Below, one piece after another: positions 6,166 through 6,475 of a stretch of 6,475 nt of DNA. The translations under genes and the position numbers were made by a program. How positions within the stretch are numbered: position 1 is the stretch's first letter; every line of letters starts with the position of its first letter. The stretch is from Candidatus Intricatilinea gracilis (GTDB lineage Bacteria > Pseudomonadota > Gammaproteobacteria > Burkholderiales > Burkholderiaceae_C): contig JADJDQ010000019.1 in the NCBI GenBank assembly GCA_016702605.1, positions 1-6,475 on the forward strand. Direction: 5' to 3'. A model generated the notes under the pieces. The model saw nothing but the letters and a program-made list of their open reading frames with translations. It was not told the DNA's origin and searched no databases.

Positions 6166-6446
6166 TTCGATGGATCCTCTCTTGAGTGCCGGGGCGCCCA
6201 GTAGCTGGCGAGCGCCCGCACAGACAGCCTGCGCGGGAGGCTCTTGCGCAGCCCCTCCAACACCGCCGACCAGCCCCGACGGCCCCAATCCTGGCCGTCT
6301 GCTGTCGCGCGATACACGTCCACGCGACCAGTGCGATACAGCTCGATGCGGTGCTCGACGGGCTCACCGCCGTCGTAGTCGATCACGATGATCACCCGCC
6401 GCAGCAGCGGCAGCTCAGGCACCGCCTCCCGCTCCGGCCGGGCCAT
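6162..6446 (-). CDS. Hypothetical phage protein, first of a coupled pair
   Basis: A 94-residue protein without a recognised family. After a charged start it has a beta-rich stretch, VIIVIDYDGG, then EHRIELYRTGRVDVYRATAD, which looks like an antiparallel sheet. A basic helical segment follows (WSAVLEGLRKSLPRRLSVRA), ending in a hydrophilic tail. I chose the ATG at 6446 because AGGAGG sits 8 bases upstream. An in-frame ATG at 6473, near the window edge, would add 9 residues that cover this ribosome site. The stop overlaps the next start. The compact sheet followed by a basic helix could bind nucleic acid or a partner protein, but that is speculative. Confidence 0.68.
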   Translation of the reverse strand: MARPEREAVPELPLLRRVIIVIDYDGGEPVEHRIELYRTGRVDVYRATADGQDWGRRGWSAVLEGLRKSLPRRLSVRALASYWAPRHSREDPSK

Positions 6447-6454
6447 GCGGGCAG

Positions 6455-6460
6455 CCTCCT
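6455..6460 (-). promoter_or_regulatory. Ribosome binding site that decides the 6446 start
   Basis: AGGAGG on the minus strand, 8 bases upstream of the ATG at 6446-6444. It is the strongest ribosome site in the window and favours this start over the upstream ATG at 6473. Confidence 0.6.
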
Positions 6461-6475
6461 GGCCGCGCTGCATTG

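Overview
This window looks like part of the late region of a Mu-like (transposable) prophage or phage from a very GC-rich Gram-negative bacterium, most plausibly a betaproteobacterium of the Burkholderiales or Rhodocyclales. The host guess rests on base composition, on the gene order and on a palindromic 'PP-x-PF-x-KGG' type repeat. The phage assignment rests on a run of protein families in their usual Mu-like order. All identifications are from reading the sequence and recalling families; no database search was possible.

Layout, read in the direction of late transcription (minus strand, right to left). At 6446-5887 are two translationally coupled small genes of unknown function. They end at a bidirectional hairpin terminator (5831-5874). 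At 5256-5817 two overlapping small genes run the opposite way and converge on the same terminator. After a 116-bp divergent intergenic region (5140-5255, with an imperfect CG-rich palindrome) the late operon starts: three-helix holin (5139-4795), SLT-type lytic transglycosylase (4798-4106), DUF2730/Mu gp25-like coiled-coil protein (4101-3732), VpaChn25_0724/Mu gp26-like winged-helix protein (3724-3467), a DUF1804 small-terminase domain joined in frame to the large terminase (3463-1304), and a DUF935/Mu gp29-like portal gene (1307 to beyond the left edge). Neighbouring late genes overlap or lie within a few bases of each other, so this is one tightly packed operon: lysis first, then DNA packaging, then head assembly.

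The most striking property is a series of apparent single-gene frame disruptions. The portal frame is broken three times, DUF2730 once, and the terminase small/large 'fusion' is well explained by loss of one G in a G-run. At each break the protein resumes in another frame with well-conserved motifs and no other sign of decay. That points to very recent inactivation or to indel errors in the assembly, rather than to an old relic.

Other points of interest are a 45-bp palindromic repeat inserted exactly in frame (15 codons) in the transglycosylase gene, and the antiparallel two-gene cassette with its own terminator, which resembles a moron. I found no tRNA, CRISPR array, attachment site or origin. 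No stretch longer than 300 bases lacks a gene.
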